Made by a program: the position numbers and the translations under genes. From assembly GCF_900116705.1 (NCBI RefSeq), contig NZ_FPBP01000007.1, positions 145,881 to 209,880 of the forward strand: 64,000 bases of DNA. The letters are read 5' to 3'. Position 1 is the stretch's first letter. The number at the start of each line of letters is the position of its first letter. Positions 28,581 through 38,405 of this stretch are shown one piece after another. This DNA is from Halomonas korlensis. Its GTDB lineage: Bacteria > Pseudomonadota > Gammaproteobacteria > Pseudomonadales > Halomonadaceae. The notes beneath the pieces are model-generated. The model was not told the DNA's origin and did no database searches. It saw only the letters and a list, made by a program, of their open reading frames with translations.

Positions 28581-29597
28581 ATGCCGATTCTGCACTGCGT
28601 CGCCCATCGCCTCGAAAAAGGGGCCGGCGACCAGCCGTTAACGCTGGTCGCAGCCGAGACCGAACTGCCCGGGTCGGCGGTCCTCGATGACCTGCTCGCG
28701 CGTCTCAACGATGCCTACCATGCCAAGCAGAAAAGCTGGGGTCGCTTCGCCGATACGACACCGGAGGGCCGGACGACCTCGCCCTTCCCCGCCGAGCTCG
28801 CTGCCTACCTGGACGGCAGCCGCGACTTTCTCGCCTTGAGCCGGCAGATCGCCGAACGCCTCACCACGCTGGTGGACGCTCATCTTTCGGTGTCCGGCCA
28901 TCTGTTGATCGCCCATGCCCGACAGGGCGACGCCGAGCATTTACTCGTCGCCCTGCTTCACGAGCGCGAAGGATTCGGCGTCGCCGAGGATATGGCCATC
29001 GCCCCGGTGCGCCAGCTCAACCTGACTCAGATGAGCCTCGCGGCAAGGATCAATCTCGGGCAATGGCGCAGCGATTCGCCGTCACGGCAATACCTCTCCT
29101 GGACCCATGATCGTGGCGGCCGCAAGCTCGCGGAAGGGCTCGCCGAACTGCTGGGGGCGGAAGAAGGCATCGATGCCACCGGTGAAACACGCACCTTGCT
29201 CAGGGCCTTCAGCGACTTTGTCGAACAGGAGGACCTGCCCGAGGAGCAGAGCCGCGAGAAGACCGAGGCGCTGATCGACTATGCCAGCGACCAGGCGCGC
29301 CGTGGCGAGCCGATCACTCTCGAGGCACTCTCGGAGGTCCTCGACGAGCAACAGCCCAAGGCCTTCTTCGAGCATATCCGCAACGCCGACTACGGTTTGT
29401 CCGCGGAGATTCCGCCCGACAAGCGTACCCTGACCCAGTTCCGGCGTTTCGCCGGCCGTGCCGGTGGTGTATCGATCAGTTTCGATTCTCACCTGCTGGG
29501 CTCGAGTATCGAGTACGACGACACCCAGGACCGGTTGATCATCAAGCAAGTGCCCAAGCAGCTTCGTGAGCAGTTGAAACGCCGCCAGCGCAACTGA
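28581..29597 (+). CDS. yejK: Nucleoid-associated protein YejK
   Basis: A 338-residue protein, the usual YejK/NdpA length (~335). Family segments include the N-terminal LNDAYHAKQKSWGRF, LLIAHARQGDAEHLLVALL and C-terminal GLSAEIPPDKRTLTQFRRFAGRAGGVSISF split over the last third. YejK associates with the nucleoid; its molecular role is not clear. GAAGGAG precedes the ATG. It follows the exporter by only ten bases and may be read through from it. Confidence 0.88.
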   Translation: MPILHCVAHRLEKGAGDQPLTLVAAETELPGSAVLDDLLARLNDAYHAKQKSWGRFADTTPEGRTTSPFPAELAAYLDGSRDFLALSRQIAERLTTLVDAHLSVSGHLLIAHARQGDAEHLLVALLHEREGFGVAEDMAIAPVRQLNLTQMSLAARINLGQWRSDSPSRQYLSWTHDRGGRKLAEGLAELLGAEEGIDATGETRTLLRAFSDFVEQEDLPEEQSREKTEALIDYASDQARRGEPITLEALSEVLDEQQPKAFFEHIRNADYGLSAEIPPDKRTLTQFRRFAGRAGGVSISFDSHLLGSSIEYDDTQDRLIIKQVPKQLREQLKRRQRN

Positions 29598-29962
29598 AAC
29601 GCCCCGTTGATGGTCAAGGAAGTGCTAAGAAAGCCAAGTTATTTATTCGAATATACAAATTAAGCAGCCAGCATAATAAAGGCTGAGATGCTCCTAGCGC
29701 ACCTCTCATACTCCTTCGGTAAGCGATCTCTTACAGCCAACGTAGGCTGTCATGGGCATCATTCTGAATGACTGGCACGAACGGCTTTTCGCGACCATAG
29801 TTACCCTCGCGTCTGCCTTTCCTTACGCAGGGGAACGGCTACACGTCATCATAAAAACCAGAAAAACCAGAAAAACCAAAAAAATCAAAAAAACGCGGGC
29901 TGAAGGGAAAGCGCGCGCCATTGGCGTCCCCATGGTGCGCCGACCCTTAAGGAAGGGAATGG
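29598..29962. other. Gene-free stretch with hairpin and A-rich tandem repeat
   Basis: This 365-base gap between yejK and the diguanylate cyclase is AT-richer than its surroundings. It contains a perfect six-pair hairpin (ACAGCC/GGCTGT at 29733-29750, loop AACGTA) without a T run and the A-rich 9-base repeat described separately. A Lys/Arg-rich frame of 106 codons crosses it, but its composition comes from the repeat and it resembles no protein. Confidence 0.6.
29853..29897 (+). repeat. A-rich 9-base tandem repeat, about five units
   Basis: Units AAAAACCAG, AAAAACCAG, AAAAACCAA, AAAAATCAA and AAAAACGCG follow one another without gaps, degrading to the right. As RNA read on the plus strand it gives a long A-rich tract like those bound by the Hfq distal face. 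It ends 65 bases before the diguanylate cyclase start. Confidence 0.8.
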
Positions 29963-31285
29963 ATGGCTGCTGGGTGCAGGGATACCCGAATACACCCCCG
30001 CCTGAACTGGCGGACAGAGTTTCGGGATACGGCTGTCGAAAGAGCATATCAACACTCCATGCAGTCTCATGACGCCTGTCAGATGCGTTATGCGATGCTG
30101 GTGTGTGCAGGGCTGCTGCTGACCTTCAGTGTGGCGGACTATCATCTGCTGGGGTTCCACGACAGTTTTACCCTACTGCTCATCATACGGCTGGTAGTAA
30201 TGTCGGCCTGCCTGGCACTGGCATGGGCAGTCTGGCGACGCCCCGCCCTGTCGCATCACGCCACCCCTGTCAATGTGGTCTGCCTGCTGGCTATTGGCGG
30301 CCTGCTGGTGACCATTCCCACCCGCCCCGAATTGACGGGTGTCCATCTCGCCTCGGTGGTAGCCGCCAGTATGGCGCTGTATCTGTTCGTGCCGAATCGC
30401 TGGCATTGGATATTGATCAACAACACCACCCTCGGGGTGGGTTTCATCGTCGCCATGTTGCTCTGGAGCCCGATGTCAGGCGGTATGATGGTCACCATTC
30501 TGTTGTTACTTGCCTTCCTCAACCTGCTGGGTGGATCGGCAGTGACGCAATTCAACCGCCTGCGTCGCGAGCAGTTCGCCTCATTGGTCGCCGAACGCGA
30601 GGCCAATCATCGGCTCCAGGCTGAAATCGAGGAACGCTGTCAGCTGGAAGGCCAGCTTCGTCACTTGGCCGCGACTGATGACCTGACCGGGGTCGCCAAT
30701 CGCCGCCGTTTCTTCGAATTGGCCGAACATGAGCTGAAGCGTGCGCAACGCGACAAGACACCGCTGGCGCTGTGCATGGTCGATATCGATCTGTTCAAGC
30801 GCCTCAATGATCGGCATGGCCATGCGATGGGCGACCTTGTCCTGGCAAGTGTCGCGGCCTGCTGTCAGACGGTGCTGCGCGAGACCGACATCATCGGCCG
30901 CTACGGTGGAGAGGAATTCGTCATCGCCCTGCCCAATGCCGATCTGAATACCGCGACCACCATCGCCGAACGGCTGCGTGTCGCGGTAGCCGAGCTGTCC
31001 TTGCCGATGATCGAGGAGGCCGCCTCACTCTCGGTCACGATAGGCATCAGCCACGTAAAACCCGGCGAAACATGGCTCGACACGGCGATGCTGCGTGCCG
31101 ACCAGGCGCTTTACCAAGGCAAGGCCAGCGGGCGAAATTGTGTCGTGGTCGGGAGCTGGCTGGACCACGGCAGGCACGCCCAGCGTGAGCCGGGCCAGCT
31201 CATGTTGGATGCGGCTCCCACCACTGGCGACGATGCGACGTCGATAAAGGGCCTGGCTCGCGGGTTGCCGCCTGCCCTTTGCTGA
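29963..31285 (+). CDS. Membrane diguanylate cyclase (GGDEF)
   Basis: A 440-residue protein with about six membrane helices between residues 45 and 195, a short coiled segment, then a GGDEF domain from about 225. The active-site loop is RYGGEEF (GGEEF at 315-319) and an intact inhibitory RxxD site (RETD, 306-309) lies five residues before it, so it should make cyclic di-GMP from GTP and be feedback-inhibited. DDLTGVANRRRF is the conserved entry motif. No EAL domain is present. The ATG at 29963 follows GGAAGGGA. An A-rich repeat lies in the leader. Confidence 0.9.
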   Translation: MAAGCRDTRIHPRLNWRTEFRDTAVERAYQHSMQSHDACQMRYAMLVCAGLLLTFSVADYHLLGFHDSFTLLLIIRLVVMSACLALAWAVWRRPALSHHATPVNVVCLLAIGGLLVTIPTRPELTGVHLASVVAASMALYLFVPNRWHWILINNTTLGVGFIVAMLLWSPMSGGMMVTILLLLAFLNLLGGSAVTQFNRLRREQFASLVAEREANHRLQAEIEERCQLEGQLRHLAATDDLTGVANRRRFFELAEHELKRAQRDKTPLALCMVDIDLFKRLNDRHGHAMGDLVLASVAACCQTVLRETDIIGRYGGEEFVIALPNADLNTATTIAERLRVAVAELSLPMIEEAASLSVTIGISHVKPGETWLDTAMLRADQALYQGKASGRNCVVVGSWLDHGRHAQREPGQLMLDAAPTTGDDATSIKGLARGLPPALC

Positions 31286-31428
31286 ACATGGTTTGACCTG
31301 GCGCAACCCTCGTCGCTTTCGCTGGGCGACTTTTGGGGCACAAGCGGAAGAACGCATTGCCGGGTCATCCTCTCCTGCCTATCTTCACAAACAACCCCTA
31401 CATTCGTGGCGAAGCCCATGGAGGGAAA

Positions 31429-31830
31429 ATGCCGTCACGTCGACTCGAACGCCTGATGTGGGCCGATGCCTGCGAAATGCTCGACCGAGCGGAGCGTTTG
31501 CATCGTCAGTTCTACCGTCCGGGATCCTCTTCCACGACACCGAACTGGGAACCCCCGGTGGATGTTTACCAGTGGCCAGAAGGCATCCTGCTGGTCATTG
31601 CCCTGCCCGGTGTCGAGGCGGAATCCATCGAGATCCAGCTCGCCGAGCGCCACCTGACAGTGCGTGCCCGGCGTCGCTTTCCCGACGCGATACCGGGCCT
31701 GACGGTCCAGCGCCTGGAGATTCCCTTCGGCCATTTCGAGCGCCGCCTGATACTCCCCGACGGCCGCTACACCCTTCAGCAACGCCAATGGATCGACGGT
31801 TGTCTGCATCTCGACCTCCGTCTGGCCTGA
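31429..31830 (+). CDS. Hsp20/alpha-crystallin small heat-shock protein
   Basis: A 133-residue protein with an alpha-crystallin domain from about residue 40: PVDVYQWPEGILLVIALPGVEAESIEIQL is split here into its typical strands, and the LTVRARRRF and FERRLILPDGRY segments follow. The canonical C-terminal IxI motif is not evident. Such proteins hold unfolding proteins under heat or other stress. GGAGGGAAA precedes the ATG. The lon gene begins 16 bases after its stop, so chaperone and protease are likely co-expressed. Confidence 0.82.
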   Translation: MPSRRLERLMWADACEMLDRAERLHRQFYRPGSSSTTPNWEPPVDVYQWPEGILLVIALPGVEAESIEIQLAERHLTVRARRRFPDAIPGLTVQRLEIPFGHFERRLILPDGRYTLQQRQWIDGCLHLDLRLA

Positions 31831-31846
31831 TGGATGAGGCATGATC

Positions 31847-34225
31847 ATGAGCGAAGACACCTCCTCAGCGGTGCCGGAGCCACCCGACACGCAATCCTTT
31901 CCCGATGATGTGCTGATCATCGCACCGATGCGCAATGTCGTGTTGTTTCCGGAACTGGTAATGCCGATCACGGTGGGACGGCCCAAGACGATTGCCGGTG
32001 CCCAGGAGGCCGTCAGGAGCGGACGCTCGCTGGGCCTGCTGTTGCAGAAAGACTCCGATGCCAGCGATCCCGGCCCCGACGAACTGTACCGGGTCGGTAC
32101 CATGGCCTCGGTGCTGCGCTACGTCGCAGGCGACGATGGCCACCGGCTGGTCTGCCAGGGTCAGTCGCGCTTTCGTGTGCTGGATTTCATCGACGGCTAC
32201 CCCTTTCTGCTGGCCCGCGTCGAGCATATTCACGTACGGGACTACCCCAACGACCCCGAAATCGAGGCGCGCATGCTGACGCTGCGCGACAAGGCGCTGG
32301 AGGCTCTGGGGCTGCTGCCGCAGATTCCCCAGGAGCTCGGTCATGCCCTGCGTGCCATCGACCATCCCGGTCTGCTGGTCGACACCATCGCCGGCTATCT
32401 GGACCTGCCGATCGGTGAGAAGCAGGAAGTCCTCGAACTGTTCGACCTCAGGACCCGTATGGAGCGGGTCCAGCACCTGCTCGATTACCGCGTGGAGGTG
32501 CTGCGTCTGTCGCAGAAGATCAGCCAGCGCACCCACGAAACAATGAGCGAACGCCAGCGCGAGGTGGTGCTTCGTGAGCAGTTGCGCGCCATCCAGCAGG
32601 AACTCGGTGAGGGTGACGAAAAAGCCGAGGAGATTCAGGAGCTGGAATCGCGCATCGACGCCTGCGGCATGCCCGGCGAGGTCGCTACCCAGGCCCGCAA
32701 GGAGCTCGCCCGGCTTGCGCGCATGCCGGAGGGCGCCGGCGAGTACGCCATGGCACGCACCTACCTTGACTGGCTGCTGGAGCTGCCCTGGGCGTCGCTG
32801 AGCGAGGAGCACATTGACATCGCCCAGGCCCGCGAGATCCTCGACCACGACCATTTCGGGCTCGAGCGCATCAAGAAACGCATCCTCGAGCACCTTGCCG
32901 TGCACAAGCTCAACCCTGAAGGCAAGAGTCCCATTCTGTGCTTCGTCGGCCCGCCCGGCGTCGGCAAGACCTCGCTTGGACAGAGCATTGCGCGGGCGAT
33001 GGGGCGGGAGTTCGTGCGCGCAAGCCTCGGCGGCGTACACGACGAAGCCGAGATCCGCGGTCACCGGCGCACCTATATCGGCGCCCTGCCGGGCAACATC
33101 ATCCAGGCGCTGCGCAAGGCCGGCACCCGCAACCCGGTGTTCATGCTCGACGAGATGGACAAGCTGGGCGCCGGCATCCAGGGCGATCCTTCCAGCGCCC
33201 TGCTGGAAGTGCTCGACCCGGAGCAGAACAGCACCTTCCGCGACAACTACCTCGGCGTGCCCTTCGATCTCAGCCGCGTGATGTTCATCGGTACCGCCAA
33301 CGTGCTGGACCAGATCCCCGGCCCGCTGCGCGACCGTATGGAGGTGATCGAGCTACCCGGCTATACCGAGCAGGAGAAGGTCGAGATCGCCCGACGTTAT
33401 CTCGTTCAGCGTCAACGCCAGGCCGTCGGGCTCGACGCGGACCAATGGCGCATCACCGACGCCGCGCTGCACCGCATCATCAGCGATTACACCCGCGAGG
33501 CCGGGGTGCGCAACCTCGAGCGGCTGATCGGCGCGGTGGCACGTCACGTCGCCGTGCGCATCGCCGAGGGCACCCTCGAATCGAGCGTCACCGACGTCGA
33601 CGATCTGCGTGAACCGCTGGGCGCGGCCCGCTTTGAGAACGAGGTGGCGATGCGCACCAGTGTGCCCGGTGTAGCCACCGGGCTCGCCTGGACACCGGTG
33701 GGTGGCGATATTCTGTTCATCGAGGCCAGCCAGTCCCAGGGCAGTGGCCGGTTGATCCTGACCGGTCAGCTGGGTGAGGTCATGAAGGAAAGCGCCCAGG
33801 CAGCGCTGAGCCTCGTCAAGGCCAACGCCACCGCGCTCGGCGTGGACGCCGAGCGGTTGAACGAGGCCGATATCCACGTGCATGTGCCAGCCGGGGCCAT
33901 ACCCAAGGACGGCCCCAGCGCCGGCGTGGCCTTGTACACGGCGCTGGTGTCACTGCTGACCGAAAGCTGCGTGCGTGCCGATCTTGCCATGACCGGCGAG
34001 ATCACCCTGCGCGGGCTGGTGCTGCCGGTGGGCGGCATCAAGGAGAAGGTGCTGGCGGCCCAGCGGGCCGGCATCCGCACCGTACTGTTGCCGGCCCGCA
34101 ACCGCCGCGACTGGGAAGACATTCCCGAGAAGGCCCGCGAGCAACTGGAGTTTCACTGGATCGAGCGCGTGGAGGATGCCACACGGCTGGCGTTGCAGGA
34201 CAACACTAACGCCCTGCCATCCTGA
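31847..34225 (+). CDS. lon: ATP-dependent protease La (Lon)
   Basis: A 792-residue LonA with an N-terminal LON substrate domain, AAA+ module (Walker [10 protein letters not shown] near 368-376, Walker [10 protein letters not shown]) and C-terminal serine protease domain. The catalytic Ser lies in [10 protein letters not shown] (about 691) and the Lys in GGIKEKV (about 734). It degrades damaged and regulatory proteins in the cytoplasm. Because it sits next to Hsp20 rather than clpX, it may be an accessory stress Lon rather than the housekeeping copy; this is inference. I start at the second ATG (31847), seven bases after GAGG. Confidence 0.93.
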   Translation: MSEDTSSAVPEPPDTQSFPDDVLIIAPMRNVVLFPELVMPITVGRPKTIAGAQEAVRSGRSLGLLLQKDSDASDPGPDELYRVGTMASVLRYVAGDDGHRLVCQGQSRFRVLDFIDGYPFLLARVEHIHVRDYPNDPEIEARMLTLRDKALEALGLLPQIPQELGHALRAIDHPGLLVDTIAGYLDLPIGEKQEVLELFDLRTRMERVQHLLDYRVEVLRLSQKISQRTHETMSERQREVVLREQLRAIQQELGEGDEKAEEIQELESRIDACGMPGEVATQARKELARLARMPEGAGEYAMARTYLDWLLELPWASLSEEHIDIAQAREILDHDHFGLERIKKRILEHLAVHKLNPEGKSPILCFVGPPGVGKTSLGQSIARAMGREFVRASLGGVHDEAEIRGHRRTYIGALPGNIIQALRKAGTRNPVFMLDEMDKLGAGIQGDPSSALLEVLDPEQNSTFRDNYLGVPFDLSRVMFIGTANVLDQIPGPLRDRMEVIELPGYTEQEKVEIARRYLVQRQRQAVGLDADQWRITDAALHRIISDYTREAGVRNLERLIGAVARHVAVRIAEGTLESSVTDVDDLREPLGAARFENEVAMRTSVPGVATGLAWTPVGGDILFIEASQSQGSGRLILTGQLGEVMKESAQAALSLVKANATALGVDAERLNEADIHVHVPAGAIPKDGPSAGVALYTALVSLLTESCVRADLAMTGEITLRGLVLPVGGIKEKVLAAQRAGIRTVLLPARNRRDWEDIPEKAREQLEFHWIERVEDATRLALQDNTNALPS

Positions 34226-34314
34226 ACGCGATGTTCGAAACTGATGGTTGAGCTCGATGCCCGGGTTCGATGACTGAGGTAACAACGCCCGATGTAACGC
34301 AAGGGGAGGCGCGT

Positions 34315-35661
34315 ATGACCACACCGCTTGCCTGTGTCCGCCAACTGGCGACACGCCTGGAAGAACGCCCGAGCGATCTGGATGCCCTTCTCGACCAGGT
34401 CGCCGAACGGCCCTTCGTGCTGCTCGGTGAAGCCTCGCACGGCACGGCCGAGTTCTATCGGCTGCGTGCCGAGATCACCCGCCGCCTGATCGAGGAAAAG
34501 GGTTTCGAGGCTGTCCTCGTCGAGGCCGACTGGCCCGATATGCTGCGCCTGAATCGCTTCGTGACGGGCGACAGCCAGGACACCCTGATCGAGGCCTTCG
34601 ACGACTTCCAGCGCTTCCCGCAGTGGATGTGGCGCAACGATGAAGTGCGCGATTTTGTCCTCTGGCTTCGCGAGCATAACGCGAGCCCGGACGGTCACGT
34701 CAGCAGCGGCGGGCAGGATGCCGCCACGGTTGGCGTGTATGGCATGGATATCTACAGCCTGCACCGCTCGGCCGAGGCGGTCATCGCCTATCTGGAAGGC
34801 GTCGACCCCGAACAGGCCGAGCGGGCCCGCCGCGGCTACGCCTGTCTCGACCATCGCGGCGACCCTTTTCATTACGGTCGCAATGTGGCATTCGGCTTGA
34901 GCCCGTCCTGCGAGCAGGCGAGCATCGAGCTGCTGACCGGGCTGATGAACAAGGCATCCGACTACCTCGACAGCGATGGCCGCCGCGCCGCGGCCGAGCA
35001 GTTCTTCGCCGAGCAGAACGCCAGGGTGGTGGTCAATGCCGAGGCCTACTACCGGGCCATGTTCGGCAGCCGGGTCGACACCTGGAACCTGCGTGACGAG
35101 CACATGACCGACACCCTGAACGAGTTGCACTACCATCTCATCCACCAGGGGCGGAAGGGCAAGGTAGTGGTGTGGGCACATAATTCACACCTCGGCGATG
35201 CGCGAGCCACCGAAATGGGTTGGGGGCGTCAGCAGCACAACGTCGGCCAGCTGGCCCGCCAGCGGTTCGGCCACCGGCAGGTATTGCTGGTCGGTTTCAC
35301 CACGCATACCGGGCATGTCTCGGCCGCCCGCGACTGGGACGCACCGGTCAAGCATCGCTGGGTGCGCCCCTCGCTTGAGGGCAGCTATGAGCGACTGTTT
35401 CACCAGAGCGGTCTCGACCGCTTCTACTTGCCGCTTGAGTCGGACCGGGCCGACCCGCTCAAGGCGCGACTGCTCGAACGGGCCATCGGCGTCATCTACC
35501 GACCGGAGACGGAGCGGGCCAGTCATTACTTTCGTGCCTCGCTCCCCGCGCAGTTCGATGGCGTCTTTCATCTCGACGAGACCACCGCCGTGCGTCCCTT
35601 CGATATGGGCGACGCCTGGGAGAAGGAAGCCATTCCCGATACCTATCCGTTCGGCGTCTGA
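34315..35661 (+). CDS. Erythromycin-esterase-like family protein
   Basis: A 448-residue protein with the EreA/EreB-like fold markers: VLLGEASHGTAEFYRLRAEI (catalytic His and Glu region), EADWPDMLRLNRFV, MDIYSLHRSAEAVI and WAHNSHLGDARATEMG. True esterases hydrolyse the macrolide lactone, but many relatives near stress genes have unknown substrates, so I do not call resistance. GGAGG precedes the ATG at 34315 by five bases; an earlier ATG at 34270 is less likely. It lies in the Hsp20-Lon block. Confidence 0.85.
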   Translation: MTTPLACVRQLATRLEERPSDLDALLDQVAERPFVLLGEASHGTAEFYRLRAEITRRLIEEKGFEAVLVEADWPDMLRLNRFVTGDSQDTLIEAFDDFQRFPQWMWRNDEVRDFVLWLREHNASPDGHVSSGGQDAATVGVYGMDIYSLHRSAEAVIAYLEGVDPEQAERARRGYACLDHRGDPFHYGRNVAFGLSPSCEQASIELLTGLMNKASDYLDSDGRRAAAEQFFAEQNARVVVNAEAYYRAMFGSRVDTWNLRDEHMTDTLNELHYHLIHQGRKGKVVVWAHNSHLGDARATEMGWGRQQHNVGQLARQRFGHRQVLLVGFTTHTGHVSAARDWDAPVKHRWVRPSLEGSYERLFHQSGLDRFYLPLESDRADPLKARLLERAIGVIYRPETERASHYFRASLPAQFDGVFHLDETTAVRPFDMGDAWEKEAIPDTYPFGV

Positions 35662-35803
35662 GCGCGGCAGGCCGGATGGCGAAGACGATATTGTCGCTGC
35701 GCGACGTTTGCGGCTAACGTTGAACGTTAAGAACGCTGAAGGTTAAGGGTAGCGTTCGGCAGGACGTGATGAAGGAACATCACTCAGGCAAAAGGAACTC
35801 GCC

Positions 35804-38296
35804 ATGCAGGATAATCAGCAAGGTGATAACGCCAAGGGGCACAAGCCGCTGGTCGTCATCACCGGCGCCGCCGGCGGCATCGGGACGGCCCTGACCCGCA
35901 ACCTGAAGCGTGATTATCGCATCATCGCGCTCGACAGGAAGGAGTCGGAAGAGGCGGACGACAGTTATACCTTCGACCTCACCTCGGTCGATTCCATCCG
36001 GGAAGCCCTGGACGCCATCGCCGACCGACATGGCCGCGACATCGCGGCGGTCGTGCATCTGGCCGCCTACTTCGATTTCACTGGTGAAGCCTCGCCGCTC
36101 TACGACAAGGTCAATGTCCAGGGCACGAGCAACCTGCTCTGCGCCCTGCAGGACATGAACGTCGAGCGGTTCATCTACTCCAGTACCATGCTGGTTCACG
36201 AACCGCAGATTCCCGGCAGAAAGGTCTCAGAGGCGACGCCCATCGCCCCCACCTGGGCCTACCCCGAGTCGAAGGCCGAAACGGAAGCGGTGATCCGTGA
36301 GCAAGCCGGCGACATGCCCTACACCCTGCTGCGGCTGGCCGGCATGTACGACGAGCACACTTGCGTGCCCACTCTTGCCCATCAGATCGCGCGGATCTAC
36401 GAGCGCAACCTGAAGAGCCATTTGTATTCGGGCAATACCGGCGCCGGTCAGGCATGCGTGCACAAGGACGATATGCTCGATGCCTTCCATCGCACGATCG
36501 AACGTCGTCACGAATTGCCGAGAGAAAACGAGATTCTCATCGGCGAAGAACACACCCTCAGTTACGAGGCGCTGCAGAACCGTCTTGGCGAGCTGATTCA
36601 TGGCGCGTCCCGCTGGAAGACGCTGTCGATGCCCAAGCTGGTCGCCAAGTCGGGCGCGCTGGTCGAGGAGAAAAGCGAGCCCTTGGTGCCAGACGATTTC
36701 GACAAGGGCGAGAAACCCTTCATCCGCCCCTTCATGATCGAAATGGCCGACGACCATTACGAACTGGATATCAGCCGCGCCCGCCAACAACTGGGCTGGG
36801 AGCCTCACCATTCGCTGTTCGACACCCTCGAGGCCATCGTCAACCATCTCCTGGAGGACCCACATGGCTGGTACGTCGCCAATGACATTACCCCACCAGA
36901 CTGGGTCGAGGAAGCCATCGTGAGAGGCCGCAACCCCGAAGATATCCTCAAGCAGCACGAGGCGACTTACCAGACGCAGCATTATCGACACCTGTGGGCG
37001 CACTTCGTGAATATCGCGCTTGGTGCCTGGCTGGTTACCTCGCCGGCCACGCTGGGTTACGGCGGCAGCGCCATGGCCTACAGCGACGTGATCTCAGGGC
37101 TGCTGTTGATGCTGTTCGCCAGCCTTTCATTGTCGTGGCGGGCCGGTTGGGCGCGCTGGGTATGCGCGGTGATCGGGATGTGGCTGCTGTTCGCGCCGCT
37201 GGCCTTCTGGACGCAAAGCGCCGCGGCCTATCTCAACGGCACCGTAACCGGGGCGCTGGCGATCGGCTTCTCGGCACTGCTTCGACCGGCGCCCGGCGTC
37301 TCACCGATCGCCGCCACCACCGGGCCCACCACACCGCCGGGCTGGAACAACAATCCGTCGAGCTGGTTCCAGCGCCTGCCCATCATCGTGCTGGCGTTCG
37401 TGGGTCTGTTCGTCTCGCGCTACCTGGCGGCCTATCAACTGGGCCACATCGATGCGGTATGGGACCCGTTCTTTACCGGCACCCGCGATATGGGGCTCAA
37501 CGGCACCGAAGACATCATCACCTCGGCGGCGTCCGAAGCCTGGCCGATTCCCGATGCCGGCCTGGGCGGCATCGTCTACCTGCTGGAGATTCTCTTCGGC
37601 CTGCTGGGTACCCAACAGCGCTGGCGGACCATGCCATGGGTGGTCGCCTCCTTCGGCATCCTGATCGTGCCGCTGGGGGTGGTGTCGGTCACCTTCATCA
37701 TCATCCAACCGATTCTGATCGGAACCTGGTGCACCCTGTGCCTCCTGCAGGCCGGCGCCATGCTGTTGCAGATCGCCTACGCCTTCAACGAATTCGTGGC
37801 CACGGGAGAATTTCTCAAGCGGCGCCACCGCGCCGGCGCGCCTATCCTCAAGGTCTTCTTTATTGGCGATACCGATGAAGGCGACACCGAGCGCGCCACG
37901 GACGACTTCCGCCGTGGCCCGCTGGCGCTGATTAACGAGTCGGTCAAGACCGGCGTGAGCCTACCCTGGAATCTAGCGGCCTGCCTAGTGGTGGGAATCC
38001 TGTTGATGTTCAGCCGCATCACGCTCGGCAACGAAGGCACCATGGCCGACTGGGACCACCTGATCGGCGCCCTGGTCATCACCGTCTCGATCATCGCCAT
38101 GGCGGAAGCGGCGCGCCCGGTGCGCTGGCTGTTGATTCCGCTGGGGTCGATGCTGCTGCTTACGCCGTTCATGCATGGTGCCGGCGTCCTCGCCACGCTC
38201 GTCACGCTGCTTTGCGGAGTCGCGATCATCGCCTTGAGCGTGCGGCGCGGGCCGATCCGCGGGCGTTACGGCAGCTGGAGCAAGCTGCTGGTCTAG
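35804..38296 (+). CDS. Fusion: extended SDR/epimerase, SPW-repeat membrane domain, VKOR-like domain, second SPW domain
   Basis: An 830-residue protein. Residues about 15-370 are a cytoplasmic NAD-dependent epimerase/dehydratase with GAAGGIG, HLAAYFDF and the catalytic YPESK. From about 400 the chain becomes membrane-bound: an SPW-like pair of helices (HFVNIALGAWLVTSPATLGY), then a vitamin-K-epoxide-reductase-like domain with SEAWPIPDAGLGG and a redox C-x-x-C (C643/C646 in GTWCTLC). A second SPW-like unit follows (DWDHLIGALVITVS). It may couple NAD-linked oxidoreduction with membrane quinone/thiol chemistry. It closes the stress block. Confidence 0.85.
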   Translation: MQDNQQGDNAKGHKPLVVITGAAGGIGTALTRNLKRDYRIIALDRKESEEADDSYTFDLTSVDSIREALDAIADRHGRDIAAVVHLAAYFDFTGEASPLYDKVNVQGTSNLLCALQDMNVERFIYSSTMLVHEPQIPGRKVSEATPIAPTWAYPESKAETEAVIREQAGDMPYTLLRLAGMYDEHTCVPTLAHQIARIYERNLKSHLYSGNTGAGQACVHKDDMLDAFHRTIERRHELPRENEILIGEEHTLSYEALQNRLGELIHGASRWKTLSMPKLVAKSGALVEEKSEPLVPDDFDKGEKPFIRPFMIEMADDHYELDISRARQQLGWEPHHSLFDTLEAIVNHLLEDPHGWYVANDITPPDWVEEAIVRGRNPEDILKQHEATYQTQHYRHLWAHFVNIALGAWLVTSPATLGYGGSAMAYSDVISGLLLMLFASLSLSWRAGWARWVCAVIGMWLLFAPLAFWTQSAAAYLNGTVTGALAIGFSALLRPAPGVSPIAATTGPTTPPGWNNNPSSWFQRLPIIVLAFVGLFVSRYLAAYQLGHIDAVWDPFFTGTRDMGLNGTEDIITSAASEAWPIPDAGLGGIVYLLEILFGLLGTQQRWRTMPWVVASFGILIVPLGVVSVTFIIIQPILIGTWCTLCLLQAGAMLLQIAYAFNEFVATGEFLKRRHRAGAPILKVFFIGDTDEGDTERATDDFRRGPLALINESVKTGVSLPWNLAACLVVGILLMFSRITLGNEGTMADWDHLIGALVITVSIIAMAEAARPVRWLLIPLGSMLLLTPFMHGAGVLATLVTLLCGVAIIALSVRRGPIRGRYGSWSKLLV

Positions 38297-38310
38297 CCCC
38301 GCTGCGTGAT

Positions 38311-38329
38311 GCCGGGGCGATGCCCCGGC
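38311..38329 (+). terminator. Likely intrinsic terminator after the SDR-VKOR gene
   Basis: A perfect eight-pair stem (GCCGGGGC/GCCCCGGC) with a three-base loop starts 14 bases after the stop codon. Only a broken T stretch (GTGTTCCT) follows, so it may be weak. Confidence 0.45.
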
Positions 38330-38405
38330 GTGTTCCTCATGCATATGGCTCGGGACACTGCTATGGTGCCTTTCCTCCCGTTCCCGTGCACTGCCGAGGC
38401 GCCCG

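Noticed and set aside
29752..30072. 106-codon Lys/Arg-rich frame
   Set aside because: Its composition comes from the A-rich repeat, and it overlaps the start of the diguanylate cyclase in another frame.
31370..31428. Sigma-32 heat-shock promoter before Hsp20
   Set aside because: A CCCCTACATT string resembles the -10 element, but no CTTGAAA-like -35 lies at the right distance.
34315..35661. Macrolide resistance gene
   Set aside because: Only the broad esterase-like family is visible and the context is stress genes; resistance cannot be claimed from sequence.
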